Shown here: positions 16,542 to 33,005 of the stretch, in pieces
Numbering within the stretch: the stretch's first letter is position 1
Layout: each line of letters starts with the position of its first letter
From: Candidatus Oscillochloris fontis
GTDB lineage: Bacteria; Chloroflexota; Chloroflexia; Chloroflexales; Chloroflexaceae
Direction of reading: 5' to 3'
NCBI RefSeq assembly: GCF_004138135.1
Contig: NZ_RYFD01000001.1
Location: forward strand, 62,001 to 126,000
Length of the DNA: 64,000 nucleotides
Program-made: the position numbers and the translations under genes
Notes under the pieces: model-generated
What the model was told of the DNA's origin: nothing
Databases searched by the model: none
The model's input: only the letters and a program-made list of their open reading frames with translations

Positions 16542-17726
16542 TCACCCTGGCTTACGGCGACGGCGGCGCTGCTGTGGCTGGTTCTCAGCCGCCGGTGGCG
16601 ACGCCGTCGGTGGTGGGCGGCGTGGCGGATTGGCCGGGCGCTCGTCGGCAGCCTGGGGGGGGCGCGGAGTTTCACGGGCAGGACGCGGCGGGCGACGCTC
16701 CTCGCGCTGGGGTGGGGGTTCGGGAGTTGGCTTCGCTGTGCGATTCATCAGCATATCCAACTCACTCGGCTCATCCTCCAGCATGCTCAGATCTTCACCC
16801 ATCTCATACTGATCAATCTCATCACGCAACTTGCGTCGTTCACCTCGATCTGGCCGTGGGCGCGGGCTGACTGGCGTGCTGCCTGCATCACTCTGACGTG
16901 AGCGGGCGCTGGTTGCCTCTTGGGCATTCACCACTTCAACACTCCCCACATCATAGGTCTCGATCATCCCACTGCCCGCCAGTTGCACAATCAACTGCTG
17001 CTTCAACACATGCTGGCTGATCACCTCACCCGGTCCATCAACCGTCTGCACCCAGGTACCTCGGCGGGGTAGTTCGGCCCGCATCTCCACATACTGATCG
17101 TGTTCATACGAGAGGCAACAGAGCAGCCGCCCACACACCCCGGAGATCTTACTGGGGTTGAGGGGCAGATCCTGATCCTTGGCCATCTTAATACTCACCC
17201 GCGCATAGTCGGGCAGGAACGAGGCACAGCAGAGCACCCGCCCACACGGGCCAAGCCCACCCAACAACTTGGCCTCATCACGCGGGCCAATCTGGCGCAA
17301 CTCAATCCGGCTCTTGAAGGTACGGGCAAGATCGCGTACCAACATACGGAAATCAACCCGCTTTTCTGCTGTGAAGTAGAACGTCAGCCGCGAACCATCA
17401 AAACTGTACTCGGCCTTCACCAAGTTCATCGGCAGATCGTGATCGCGGATCTTCTCGGCACAACGCGCCAGAACCTCATCGTGGCGGGCTTGAAGGAGGC
17501 GTTGGCGCTCCAGATCACTCGCATCGGCACGCCGTACTACCGTCTTCAACTCGCCAATGATCTCGCTCTCGGCAACCTCCTGGCGCTCCGCGATCACCCG
17601 CGCCAACTCCAAGCCGCGCACCGTATCCACGATCACATAATCGCCTTGGCTCACCTCCAGATCACCCGGATCGAAGGAGTAGGTTTTGCCACTATCTTTG
17701 AAACGAACAGTAATAACGGTTGGCAT
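16542..17726 (-). CDS. ricT: PSP1-domain protein (RicT/YaaT family) with basic, Pro-rich tail
   Basis: 394 aa from ATG 17726. The PSP1 domain carries the two Cys clusters of the family, CGRVLCC and CGRLLCC, which in Bacillus RicT bind Fe-S together with partners in the Y-complex controlling RNA processing. The last 120 residues are a low-complexity Pro/Arg tail ending in RRRRRKPG. One base separates it from the adenylate cyclase stop, so translation is coupled. The tail is not seen in the Bacillus protein and may bind nucleic acid. Confidence 0.85.
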   Translation of the reverse strand: MPTVITVRFKDSGKTYSFDPGDLEVSQGDYVIVDTVRGLELARVIAERQEVAESEIIGELKTVVRRADASDLERQRLLQARHDEVLARCAEKIRDHDLPMNLVKAEYSFDGSRLTFYFTAEKRVDFRMLVRDLARTFKSRIELRQIGPRDEAKLLGGLGPCGRVLCCASFLPDYARVSIKMAKDQDLPLNPSKISGVCGRLLCCLSYEHDQYVEMRAELPRRGTWVQTVDGPGEVISQHVLKQQLIVQLAGSGMIETYDVGSVEVVNAQEATSARSRQSDAGSTPVSPRPRPDRGERRKLRDEIDQYEMGEDLSMLEDEPSELDMLMNRTAKPTPEPPPQREERRPPRPARETPRPPQAADERPANPPRRPPPTASPPAAENQPQQRRRRRKPG

Positions 17727-17727
17727 G

Positions 17728-19245
17728 TTACTTCTTCGCCCCAAGCACCTTGAAGGCACTCACCAATTGTTGCTTGCCCTTGAGTTGCAGTTTGCCCATC
17801 TCTTGCAGATCAAAACTGGAGCGCACCATGTCGGCGGTGTCTTCCCCAATAAAGACACTCCCCGGCTCAGCGGCGCTTTCGAGGCGCGAAGCGGTATTCA
17901 CCGTGTCACCGATGGCGGTATACTCCAGCCGGTGGCGGGTACCAAAGAAGCCGGTGTAAGCAGTGCCTGTATTGACCCCAATGCGGATCGTGAAGGCTTT
18001 GCTCGGTTCCCATTTACTAACCAAACGTTTCTGAGCGGCCTGCATCTCGATGGCCGCAGCGACGGAGCGCATGGCGTGTTGGTCATCAACTGGCTCATCG
18101 GGCAGGCGCGGGGCACCAAACACGGCCATGATACCATCACCGATATATTTGTCTACCGTCCCGTGGTAGCGGAAGATCACATCAGTCATCTCATGCAGAT
18201 ACTCGTTGAGGAGATCCTGCACCTCACGCGGCGAGAGCCGTTCCGAGAGCGATGTAAAGCCCTTCACATCGGCGAAGAGCACCGAGACGATCTGTTCCTG
18301 CGCTTCCCAGAGTTTGCCATGTTGGGCGACATACCGCGCCAGGGCTTGGGCCACATTGGGCGAGAGGAAGCGTTCGAGGTTCTGGCGCAACTGGCCCTGC
18401 TGGCGCAACTCTTCGGTTAAGCGGGCACGCTCAATCGCCACTGCCGACAGATTGGCAATCGCCGTCACCATATCGCGGTCGCGGATATTGAACTGCTCCC
18501 GCCCCGGCGAGTCGAGCAGAATGACACCCATCGCACTATGTTGGAGCATCAACGGGGCACAGATCGCCGAGCGAATGTTGGCACTAATAATGCTCTCCGA
18601 GCCGGCAAAATCGAGCCGCGCATCACTCGTCAGAACCGCCTCGCCACCCTCTAACGCCTTACGCACAATCGTACTCGATATCGCAACATCACCCGTTCCC
18701 GTAGGAAGAACCACCCGTGGCACCAGTTCATCACCCTTACGCAGCAGCAGAAAGCCGCGCTGGGCGGGCACCACGCGCATGATCTCCTCCATCACCAGAT
18801 CGAGCAATTCACGAAAATCAACCACCTGGTTGAGACGCATGGCGATGGAGTAGAACTCCTGAAGATTGACCGCCTCAGGTGGCAACTCGTGGCCCTTAAC
18901 CGCACGCACCTCGGTGGCGAGCGGGAAATAGCGGCTATCATCGAGCACCACACTCTGCGCAGCACGATCCTCAAACTGAAGCTCAAACGGCCCCACCCCA
19001 ACCACATCACCGTCGTTGAGCTGCTCCTCCTTCACCCGCAGCCGGTTGACGGTCACGCCATTGCGGCTCTCCAGATCAATAATCCATGCCTGTCGTCCAC
19101 GCAATTCGATCTGGGCATGCTTACGCGAAACAATCGCATGGTTCAACACAATCTCGTTATCGAGCTGGCGTCCGATGGTCAGGGCACGATTGTGAATTGC
19201 GAAGGTGCGCTGCTCGCCATTAATATTGACTGAGACACGGGCCAT
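17728..19245 (-). CDS. FHA-GAF-adenylate/guanylate cyclase
   Basis: 505 aa. Domains in order: FHA (about 20-90, GRQLDNEIVL..SRKHAQIEL..SRNGVTVN), which binds phosphothreonine; GAF (about 125-285), a small-molecule sensor; and a class III cyclase (about 310-500) with FADVKGFTSLSERL supplying a metal aspartate and IGDGIMAVFGAP. No membrane segment, so it is a cytoplasmic cAMP (or cGMP) producer responding to kinase signalling. ATG 19245 has AAGGA upstream. It precedes ricT in the same transcript. Confidence 0.92.
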   Translation of the reverse strand: MARVSVNINGEQRTFAIHNRALTIGRQLDNEIVLNHAIVSRKHAQIELRGRQAWIIDLESRNGVTVNRLRVKEEQLNDGDVVGVGPFELQFEDRAAQSVVLDDSRYFPLATEVRAVKGHELPPEAVNLQEFYSIAMRLNQVVDFRELLDLVMEEIMRVVPAQRGFLLLRKGDELVPRVVLPTGTGDVAISSTIVRKALEGGEAVLTSDARLDFAGSESIISANIRSAICAPLMLQHSAMGVILLDSPGREQFNIRDRDMVTAIANLSAVAIERARLTEELRQQGQLRQNLERFLSPNVAQALARYVAQHGKLWEAQEQIVSVLFADVKGFTSLSERLSPREVQDLLNEYLHEMTDVIFRYHGTVDKYIGDGIMAVFGAPRLPDEPVDDQHAMRSVAAAIEMQAAQKRLVSKWEPSKAFTIRIGVNTGTAYTGFFGTRHRLEYTAIGDTVNTASRLESAAEPGSVFIGEDTADMVRSSFDLQEMGKLQLKGKQQLVSAFKVLGAKK

Positions 19246-19347
19246 TGCGCGAATCCTTCCACTGTATGTCCGCTACCAACAGGGGTAGGGCTAGCGTGAG
19301 GTATCTTCCGCCATGATAGCAGACCGATTGGGTACGGGCAATACGCC

Positions 19348-19420
19348 GTAGGGGCGAAGCATCGCCCACTATAAGCAACCGAACCCTGTGGCGGAGCCGC
19401 AGGCGATGCTTCGCCCCTAC
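19348..19420. repeat. GTAGGGGCGAAGCATcGCCC inverted-repeat element, copy 2
   Basis: Left half 19348-19367, right half 19401-19420, variable centre between. It occupies most of the gap between the cyclase gene and the anchored hypothetical protein. Confidence 0.8.
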
Positions 19421-19421
19421 A

Positions 19422-19970
19422 CTACATTCCCCCCGCATCCACCAAACTAAGAATGAGTTGGCGCATCTGGCGCAGGCGACGATCCAGCCCCTCCGGGCGC
19501 AGGTAGAGATCATCACGGATCTGACCAATCTGGAGCCGGAAGGTATCAATTGGCCCCTTCTGCGGCTCACCACTCACCGCGTAGGCTTGGTCGAGCGAGC
19601 GCCGCGCATTGAGTAGTGCGCGCCGGGCCGCTTCCAGATCGTTGGTCTGCACGGCGAGCAAGGCGTCATCAATCTGGCTCGCGGTACGCAAGAGGTAGAT
19701 CGCGCTCCACAGATGGCGATCCTCGGCTTCGAGATCGAGGAGCGCCAAACGCAACACGCGCTCATCGGCGGGCAGCGGCGACGGCTGCGGGGTGGGCGCG
19801 AGCCGTGTGGGGCTGGGGAGCGGGAGTGGGGTGGGGCTGGGAACGAGCGCCGGGGCAGGTTGGAGCAGCGTCATCTGGATCAGGAGGCTCACGAAAACCG
19901 CCGCAACTGCCGTGAGAAGATACGGCAGCGCGGCGCGGAGACGAGGTGGCGGAGGCGCCGAATCGCGCAT
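19422..19970 (-). CDS. Anchored hypothetical protein with Pro-rich stalk
   Basis: 182 aa, family not recognised. A membrane anchor (about 13-36) is followed by a Pro/Ser/Thr stalk (38-68) and an exported helical domain with many Arg/Leu/Gln residues (about 70-180), probably a small helical bundle. ATG 19970 shares one base with the stop of the ANTAR regulator (TAATG), so expression is coupled to it. Confidence 0.7.
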   Translation of the reverse strand: MRDSAPPPPRLRAALPYLLTAVAAVFVSLLIQMTLLQPAPALVPSPTPLPLPSPTRLAPTPQPSPLPADERVLRLALLDLEAEDRHLWSAIYLLRTASQIDDALLAVQTNDLEAARRALLNARRSLDQAYAVSGEPQKGPIDTFRLQIGQIRDDLYLRPEGLDRRLRQMRQLILSLVDAGGM

Positions 19971-20545
19971 TAGATCTCGTTGGCTAACAGGATGGCCTGC
20001 GCAATCTCCTTCATGGACTTGCGCGTATTCATCGAGAGTTGCTGGATCTTGCGGAAGGCTTCGGCCTCTTTTAGCCCCTGGCTGTCCATCAGGATGCCCT
20101 TGGCGCGCTCTACGAGTTTGCGCGTATCCAGGGTCTCCTTCAGATCATAGATCTGTTTGTCCATCTCCAGGAATTCCTGGTAGCGCGCCATGGCGATCTC
20201 GATGGCGGGGAGCAGCTCGGCTTCGCGGAATGGTTTGACGACATAGTTGACCACCCCGGCCTCTTTGGCCCGATCCACCAACTCACGATCCGAGTAGGCG
20301 GTGAGCAACAATACCGGGGCGATCTTCTCTTCGGTCAGAATCTTGGCCGCCTGGATGCCATCCAGTTTGGGCATCTTGATGTCCATCAGCACCAGATCGG
20401 GCTGAAGTTCCCGCGCCAGATTTATCACGCTGACGCCGTCGCCTGCCTCACCTACCACGAGGTAGCCCAGACCGACCAGCGTCTCCTTGAGATTCATGCG
20501 GATGATTGACTCATCATCGGCGATCACCAGACGTGTCTGCGCCAT
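19970..20545 (-). CDS. ANTAR-domain response regulator
   Basis: 191 aa from ATG 20545 (AAAGGTGG upstream). A receiver domain (about 5-120) has the acidic pair DDE, the phosphorylated Asp in LVLMDIKMP, and Lys in VVKPF. A coiled linker leads to the ANTAR domain (about 135-190; LVERAKGILMD..KIQQLSMNTRKSMKEIA), which binds tandem hairpin RNAs and prevents transcription termination when active. No sensor kinase is next to it. It is divergent from rpoB, whose leader contains a terminator hairpin; a link is speculative. Confidence 0.92.
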   Translation of the reverse strand: MAQTRLVIADDESIIRMNLKETLVGLGYLVVGEAGDGVSVINLARELQPDLVLMDIKMPKLDGIQAAKILTEEKIAPVLLLTAYSDRELVDRAKEAGVVNYVVKPFREAELLPAIEIAMARYQEFLEMDKQIYDLKETLDTRKLVERAKGILMDSQGLKEAEAFRKIQQLSMNTRKSMKEIAQAILLANEI

Positions 20546-20681
20546 GGCGCCACCTTTCTCACTTTTCATTGATGGGGGCGAAATTATGCGGGCTTTCAAG
20601 GCTTTTGAATGCCCGATTCTACCCGTATACGGGATTCTGGGAAAGTATAGCATGCCCATAGAGCAAGGTCAACCTGAAGTC

Positions 20682-20855
20682 GTAGTGTAACTAGGGCATG
20701 TGCAAAGTTCTTGGGGCTACGCCCCAAGCCCCATTTTTTGGTATGTTTTGGCGGCGAAGCCGCCAAAACATACCAAAAAATATCTGCGGGGCGGCTGCGC
20801 CGCCCCCGAACCCCCACCGGAGGTGACTTTGCACATGCCCTGGTAGTGTAACTAG
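20682..20855. repeat. Cloverleaf repeat with 13-bp flanking direct repeats (reverse orientation)
   Basis: A 16-bp outer stem (20693-20708 with 20826-20841) encloses three perfect hairpins: 20710-20728 (8-bp stem), 20733-20781 (23-bp stem, GAA loop) and 20088-type GGGGCGGC-TGC-GCCGCCCC at 20788-20806. The 13-bp sequence GTAGTGTAACTAG lies immediately outside on both sides (20682-20694 and 20843-20855). The hairpin order is reversed relative to the copy at 40422, so this copy is inverted. Confidence 0.8.
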
Positions 20856-20905
20856 TGGGGGTTTGGGGCTTCAGTCCCAGGAAAAGTCAAAAGGTCACAA
20901 AAAAC

Positions 20906-20934
20906 TTGACAAGAAGATTGAAAGGTGTTAATAT
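20906..20934 (+). promoter_or_regulatory. rpoB promoter
   Basis: Consensus TTGACA (20906-20911), a 17-base spacer, then TAATAT (20929-20934). Predicted start near 20941, leaving a leader of about 278 bases before rpoB. No rplJL genes precede it, so this is rpoB's own promoter. Confidence 0.75.
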
Positions 20935-21038
20935 CCTCTTTCGCAGTTACTAGAAACTAAGGTGGCCATACCCTTGTGTCAACCTTATAAGAAGTATCGG
21001 TTATTGACCGAGTTAGATCAAGATTTGTTGTTCGCTAT

Positions 21039-21059
21039 GCGCCGTTCGGCGCTTTTTTT
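21039..21059 (+). terminator. Terminator-like hairpin inside the rpoB leader
   Basis: GCGCC-GTTC-GGCGC (21039-21052) is followed by seven T (21053-21059), a textbook intrinsic terminator. It lies between the rpoB promoter and the rpoB start, so it may attenuate rpoBC transcription. Confidence 0.65.
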
Positions 21060-21218
21060 ACGAATATTTGTTTTCATTCCGCCTCCCGCCAGTTCCATGG
21101 CCACCCAATGATGGGTTGGTGCCGAGAACCGGCGATTTCTGTTTTCCGCCTGCCGGAAGCCTGTACGCGCCAACGAGTAGTCGCTCGCTGAGGGCGCAAC
21201 GACTGAGGAGAGGTGAGT

Positions 21219-24905
<3,687 letters not shown>

Positions 24906-24916
24906 GGGCAATGTCG

Positions 24917-24937
24917 GGGGAGAGCTACGCTCTCCCC
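24917..24937 (+). terminator. Hairpin after rpoB
   Basis: GGGGAGAGC (24917-24925), TAC loop, GCTCTCCCC (24929-24937): a perfect 9-bp stem 11 bases after the rpoB stop. Only two T follow, so termination would be partial. It abuts the next promoter's -35. Confidence 0.45.
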
Positions 24938-24966
24938 TTGACAGACAATCCGAAAACAGGTACTAT
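24938..24966 (+). promoter_or_regulatory. Promoter for the homing endonuclease and rpoC
   Basis: TTGACA (24938-24943), a 17-base spacer and TACTAT (24961-24966). The start would fall near 24973, about 30 bases before the endonuclease ATG. It would supply rpoC downstream of the insertion. Confidence 0.65.
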
Positions 24967-25001
24967 CTTCTCCAGTATATATGTTCTACTGGAGAACGAT
25001 C

Positions 25002-25706
25002 ATGCCTCGCACTGCACGTCCGATAGACTTCTTTCGGGTTTGGTCGCCGGAGATGGCCTATGTGCTAGGGTACTGGTGGGCGGATGGATATATGCGCCAC
25101 CGCAGCGATAACGGAGCGCATATAGTTGAAATTGCCAGTATTGATCGCGACCATTTGCTCACAATGGCCCAGGTGATCGGTGGAAGTTGTAGTTTTCGGA
25201 AGGTGTCCGCCAAGGGCGATTGCTACCATATTGAATTTTGCAACCGAGATCTCTATAACGATCTCATATCACTCGGTGGAATGCCGAACAAATCCAACGT
25301 AATCGGCTTTCCTGTTCTACCCAACCATCTTCTCGTCCACTTTGTGCGTGGCTTTGTTGATGGTGATGGCACACTTTCATGGAATGGTGATCGGCCAGTT
25401 CTCCATATCTACTCAGGTTCGTACCAACTTCTGGCAGATATGGCCGTAGCAATAGCAGAACAGACCGGCATCCCCGCGCCAAACGTGGTAGCCAACCGTT
25501 CGCTTTGGTATATCAAGTGGAGCACGATACGGGCAAAGTGTCTGGCGGCTTGGCTCTATGTTGAGCATCCAGGTTTAGCCCTTGACCGTAAGGCTGCCAT
25601 TGCAGCTACCTTTTTAGACTGGCAGCCGAAAAAACGCCCTGAGCGTGGCACAATCACAGAGGAGATGCGGGTGCAGTTTCACGCGTATCTGCCGCCACAG
25701 GAGTGA
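25002..25706 (+). CDS. Free-standing LAGLIDADG homing endonuclease
   Basis: 234 aa from ATG 25002, with GGAG 8 bases upstream. Two LAGLIDADG motifs are visible: VLGYWWADGY (21-30, catalytic Asp28) and FVRGFVDGDGT (114-124, Asp120), spaced as in single-chain enzymes. The family cuts long specific DNA sites and spreads its own gene. There are no intein splicing blocks, and rpoB and rpoC on either side are complete, so it is a free-standing gene in the intergenic region. Its stop (TGA 25704-25706) overlaps the rpoC ribosome-binding site GGAGTGA. Its base composition is less GC-rich than rpoB and rpoC, consistent with acquisition. Confidence 0.85.
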   Translation: MPRTARPIDFFRVWSPEMAYVLGYWWADGYMRHRSDNGAHIVEIASIDRDHLLTMAQVIGGSCSFRKVSAKGDCYHIEFCNRDLYNDLISLGGMPNKSNVIGFPVLPNHLLVHFVRGFVDGDGTLSWNGDRPVLHIYSGSYQLLADMAVAIAEQTGIPAPNVVANRSLWYIKWSTIRAKCLAAWLYVEHPGLALDRKAAIAATFLDWQPKKRPERGTITEEMRVQFHAYLPPQE

Positions 25707-25712
25707 ACCCCC

Positions 25713-30245
<4,533 letters not shown>

Positions 30246-30299
30246 CCGGATGCCCTAAGACAAGGAAACCCCATCATGGTCGGGTTCCCCAATCATTCC

Positions 30300-30372
30300 G
30301 TAGGGGCGAAGCATCGCCCTTGATGGAGCAGGGGAACCCGAACGCGGTTGGCGGGCGATGCTTCGCCCCTAC
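30300..30372. repeat. GTAGGGGCGAAGCATcGCCC inverted-repeat element, copy 3
   Basis: Left half 30300-30319, right half ending at 30372. It lies between rpoC and the next membrane-protein gene and may end rpoBC transcription. Confidence 0.8.
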
Positions 30373-30401
30373 CATGTGCCCCGTAGGAGAAGTGTGAACT
30401 C

Positions 30402-32441
30402 GTGAGAGGGCAACCCGTTTCATCCCATCGTGAACAGTTCACCCTTGGTGCAGCGTTGCGGGGAGTCATCCATCCCGCGCTCTGGATCGGCCTCCTCAGC
30501 CTGCTGATCATCTTCCTGATCACCCCACACTTGCCTCTGAATTACCCGATCAATGCTGGCTACCCCGAAGGGGTGGGCAGCGATCTACCCTTTGTGCAGG
30601 GCTTTAACGCGGGTGAAGCGAGCAGTTACGGCGATTATCGCTGGACACAGGCCGACTCACGCATCGAGATGGCTGGGGTGGGCCGCCGCAGCCTCAGTAT
30701 CGAGATCCGCATCCTCGGCATAAGTCCTGAGATCCTAGCGCTTGGCCCGCACCAGATCGCCATCTTCGCCAATGATGTCCATCTGGTTGATCTGCCAGTG
30801 CGCCCCAGCGGATCACGCCAACACCTGCTCATCCCCGCACCCAGCAACGGCCACCTCAGTCTCAGTCTACGCAGTGCCACCTTCACCCCGGCGGGCGACC
30901 CGCGCCATCTGGGGGTTCCGGTAGAGCATGTGGTCATACGCAGTGTGGCTGGGGCGGGATTCGTCAGCCCCGACTGGGCTGCGAGCCTGGGTTGGTTGGG
31001 GGCCATGCTCTGCCTGTGGCTGGCGTTGCGCCACGCCTTAGGGTCGGCGGTGCCGACGTGGCAGCAGGTGAGTCTGTATGCCGGAATCGGGGTGCTGGTG
31101 GGCATTGTAGCGCTGCTCGACCGCCCACACTGGGCGGCGGGAGCCAACGCGGCGCTGATCGCCAGTGCGCTGGCCTACCCGTTGGCGATCATCCTGCACG
31201 CTGGCGTTGCGCCACTGGCCAGCCGGTTTGGCGTGCCACTGACCGCGAACAACCTGGGTTGGCTGGTCAGCTTCGCCGTGATTGCCTTTGCGATGCGCTA
31301 CGGCGGGCGGCTCTACCCCAACGCCATGCATGGCGACATCAACTTTCATGTCAACCGCTTCACCGAAGCCGCCAACGGACTGATCTATATTCTCTCCAAA
31401 AACCGGGGCGTTGACTTCCCCTACCCACCCGGCCCCTACCTGATCGTGGCCCCCTTCACCCTCGTGGGTCTCGCCCCCAGTAGCGTGCTGCAAATCGGGG
31501 CCGCACTTGTGGATGCGCTGAGTGCAATACTGATCTACGCGATTGCCAGCCGGGTGACACGCGGTCCAACCGCGCTGCTCGCATCCGCCACCTACGTCTT
31601 CACCGCCGCCACCTTCATGACCACTTGGTGGTCGTTTGACACCCACATCTACAGCCAATTCTTCCACCTACTCTGCATCGCGGCACTCTGCTGGGCTGTT
31701 GAGGCGTGGCAGGGCGATGACCACGCGCAACGGCTACGCTGGATTCTAGCCATCTTTGGGCTACTCAGCCTCGTCTTCCTCGGCCATTTTGGGTTCCTGA
31801 TCAACACCACACTCTTGGTGGCCATGCTGATGGCCGCGACATGGGTGCAGAGCTGGCGCGGGGTGGCATGGGCGCGGGCGGTACGCTGGCCGCTCAGCCT
31901 CGCCCTTGGTGGCGCGGTTCTCTTCGCGGGGATCTTCTTCTACAGCGCCTACATCCCCATGTTCCTCAACCAGCTAGAGATCGCCCGCGAAAGCGGCATG
32001 AGCGCCGTCGCCAACCGCGCCCCGGCCAGCCGCGCCGCCATGTGGGAGAACCTGTGGCGGGCAGGGCTGATCACCCACTTCGGCATCTTCCCCATCCCGT
32101 TGGGGATGGTAGGGGTAGGCATGCTGGCCCAACGCACCCGGCTCGGCGCGCACCTCAGCCGCGAAGGTGTGGTGTTGGCCATGATGTTCGGCAGCCTGAT
32201 CGTGGCGATCTGCTTTGCGGTGATGCCCTTCATCACCCTGGCCACCAACAGCCCGCGCTGGCTCATGTTCCTAGCCTGGATCATCGCCGTGGGGACGGCA
32301 ATCAGCAGTGCGGCCCTGTGGCGACGCGGCTGGCTAGGACGCCTCGCGGTGTTGGTCATGGGCGCGGTGGTAGTGGTGAATACGGCCTGGATCTGGATCG
32401 CGCCGATGATCTGGCGCGTGCGCCCACCGGAACCGTTCTAG
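30402..32441 (+). CDS. Large integral membrane protein (GT-C-like, function unknown)
   Basis: 679 aa from a GTG start. One N-terminal transmembrane helix (about 22-42) is followed by a beta-rich exported domain (about 60-180) and then about a dozen further helices with short loops. This arrangement, and the acidic loop residues after the first helices, resemble GT-C-fold glycosyl or mannosyl transferases of Chloroflexota, which use lipid-linked sugars. No specific motif lets me name a substrate. It stands alone downstream of rpoC. Confidence 0.65.
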   Translation: MRGQPVSSHREQFTLGAALRGVIHPALWIGLLSLLIIFLITPHLPLNYPINAGYPEGVGSDLPFVQGFNAGEASSYGDYRWTQADSRIEMAGVGRRSLSIEIRILGISPEILALGPHQIAIFANDVHLVDLPVRPSGSRQHLLIPAPSNGHLSLSLRSATFTPAGDPRHLGVPVEHVVIRSVAGAGFVSPDWAASLGWLGAMLCLWLALRHALGSAVPTWQQVSLYAGIGVLVGIVALLDRPHWAAGANAALIASALAYPLAIILHAGVAPLASRFGVPLTANNLGWLVSFAVIAFAMRYGGRLYPNAMHGDINFHVNRFTEAANGLIYILSKNRGVDFPYPPGPYLIVAPFTLVGLAPSSVLQIGAALVDALSAILIYAIASRVTRGPTALLASATYVFTAATFMTTWWSFDTHIYSQFFHLLCIAALCWAVEAWQGDDHAQRLRWILAIFGLLSLVFLGHFGFLINTTLLVAMLMAATWVQSWRGVAWARAVRWPLSLALGGAVLFAGIFFYSAYIPMFLNQLEIARESGMSAVANRAPASRAAMWENLWRAGLITHFGIFPIPLGMVGVGMLAQRTRLGAHLSREGVVLAMMFGSLIVAICFAVMPFITLATNSPRWLMFLAWIIAVGTAISSAALWRRGWLGRLAVLVMGAVVVVNTAWIWIAPMIWRVRPPEPF

Positions 32442-32452
32442 CGGTACAATGC

Positions 32453-32458
32453 TATAAT
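32453..32458 (+). promoter_or_regulatory. -10 element for the Lrp-like RAM gene
   Basis: A perfect TATAAT lies 34 bases before ATG 32492. No good -35 is visible at the usual distance. Confidence 0.35.
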
Positions 32459-32491
32459 ACCCATCCTGTCACCAAGCAGAGAGGAGATCCT

Positions 32492-32770
32492 ATGCTCACC
32501 GCATTCGTGCTGATCGCATGTGAATCGCGGCGCATCAGCGAAGTTGCCCAGGCCATCGCCGAACTCCCCAACGTCGCCGAAGTCTACTCGGTGACGGGCG
32601 AATTTGACATTATCGCCCTCTTGCGGTTGAGCGACTACGATTCACTCGACCAATCCGTGCCCAGTGGCATTGCCCAGATCGCAGGGGTTACTGAAACCAA
32701 GACCGTCCTCGCCTTCCGGCGCTACTCGCGGCGCGACTTGGCGGCAGGGTTTGATATTGGGCTATCGTAA
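32492..32770 (+). CDS. Stand-alone Lrp/AsnC ligand-binding (RAM) domain protein
   Basis: 92 aa with GAGGAG before ATG 32492. The fold matches the C-terminal sensor of Lrp/AsnC regulators (beta-alpha-beta-beta-alpha-beta; VYSVTGEFDIIALLRL is the typical core) but lacks the DNA-binding helix-turn-helix. Such single-domain proteins bind amino acids and may heteromerise with full-length Lrp proteins. Confidence 0.82.
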   Translation: MLTAFVLIACESRRISEVAQAIAELPNVAEVYSVTGEFDIIALLRLSDYDSLDQSVPSGIAQIAGVTETKTVLAFRRYSRRDLAAGFDIGLS

Positions 32771-32902
32771 CTGTTCACAGTTCTCCTAGCATTCCGATTT
32801 TGACGCAAAGACGCCAAGGCGCAAAGCCTGCAACAAAACCTTTGCGTCTTTGCGCCTTTGCGTCAATCAGAAGCTTCCTTTACCCCAAGTGTGAACAGTT
32901 AC
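32767..32902. repeat. Nested inverted repeat with GACGCAAAGACGCC core
   Basis: A perfect 13-bp outer pair (32767-32779 with 32890-32902, GTAACTGTTCACA) encloses an imperfect 26-bp pair (32801-32826 with 32840-32865) of the widespread TGACGCAAAGACGCCAAGG type. The stop of the RAM gene lies in the left outer arm. Confidence 0.7.
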
Positions 32903-32916
32903 GGGCTATCCTGAAC

Positions 32917-32945
32917 TTGACGCAGCCAATTGGGTATGATACAAT
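32917..32945 (+). promoter_or_regulatory. ssb promoter
   Basis: TTGACG (32917-32922), 17-base spacer, TACAAT (32940-32945). Predicted start near 32952, at the edge of the palindrome that follows. Confidence 0.65.
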
Positions 32946-32951
32946 GCGAAC

Positions 32952-32970
32952 ACCAGTTCTTAGAACTGGT
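32952..32970 (+). promoter_or_regulatory. Palindrome at the ssb transcription start
   Basis: ACCAGTTCT and AGAACTGGT (9-bp arms, one-base centre) begin at the predicted +1. It could be an operator for a repressor or a 5' hairpin in the transcript. Confidence 0.4.
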
Positions 32971-33005
32971 TTTATGAGTAAACCACACAAACGGGGAGGA
33001 AACCC

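Noticed and set aside
25002-25706. Intein inside an RNA polymerase subunit
   Set aside because: The frame has its own start and stop, no splicing-block residues, and RpoB and RpoC are complete on either side.
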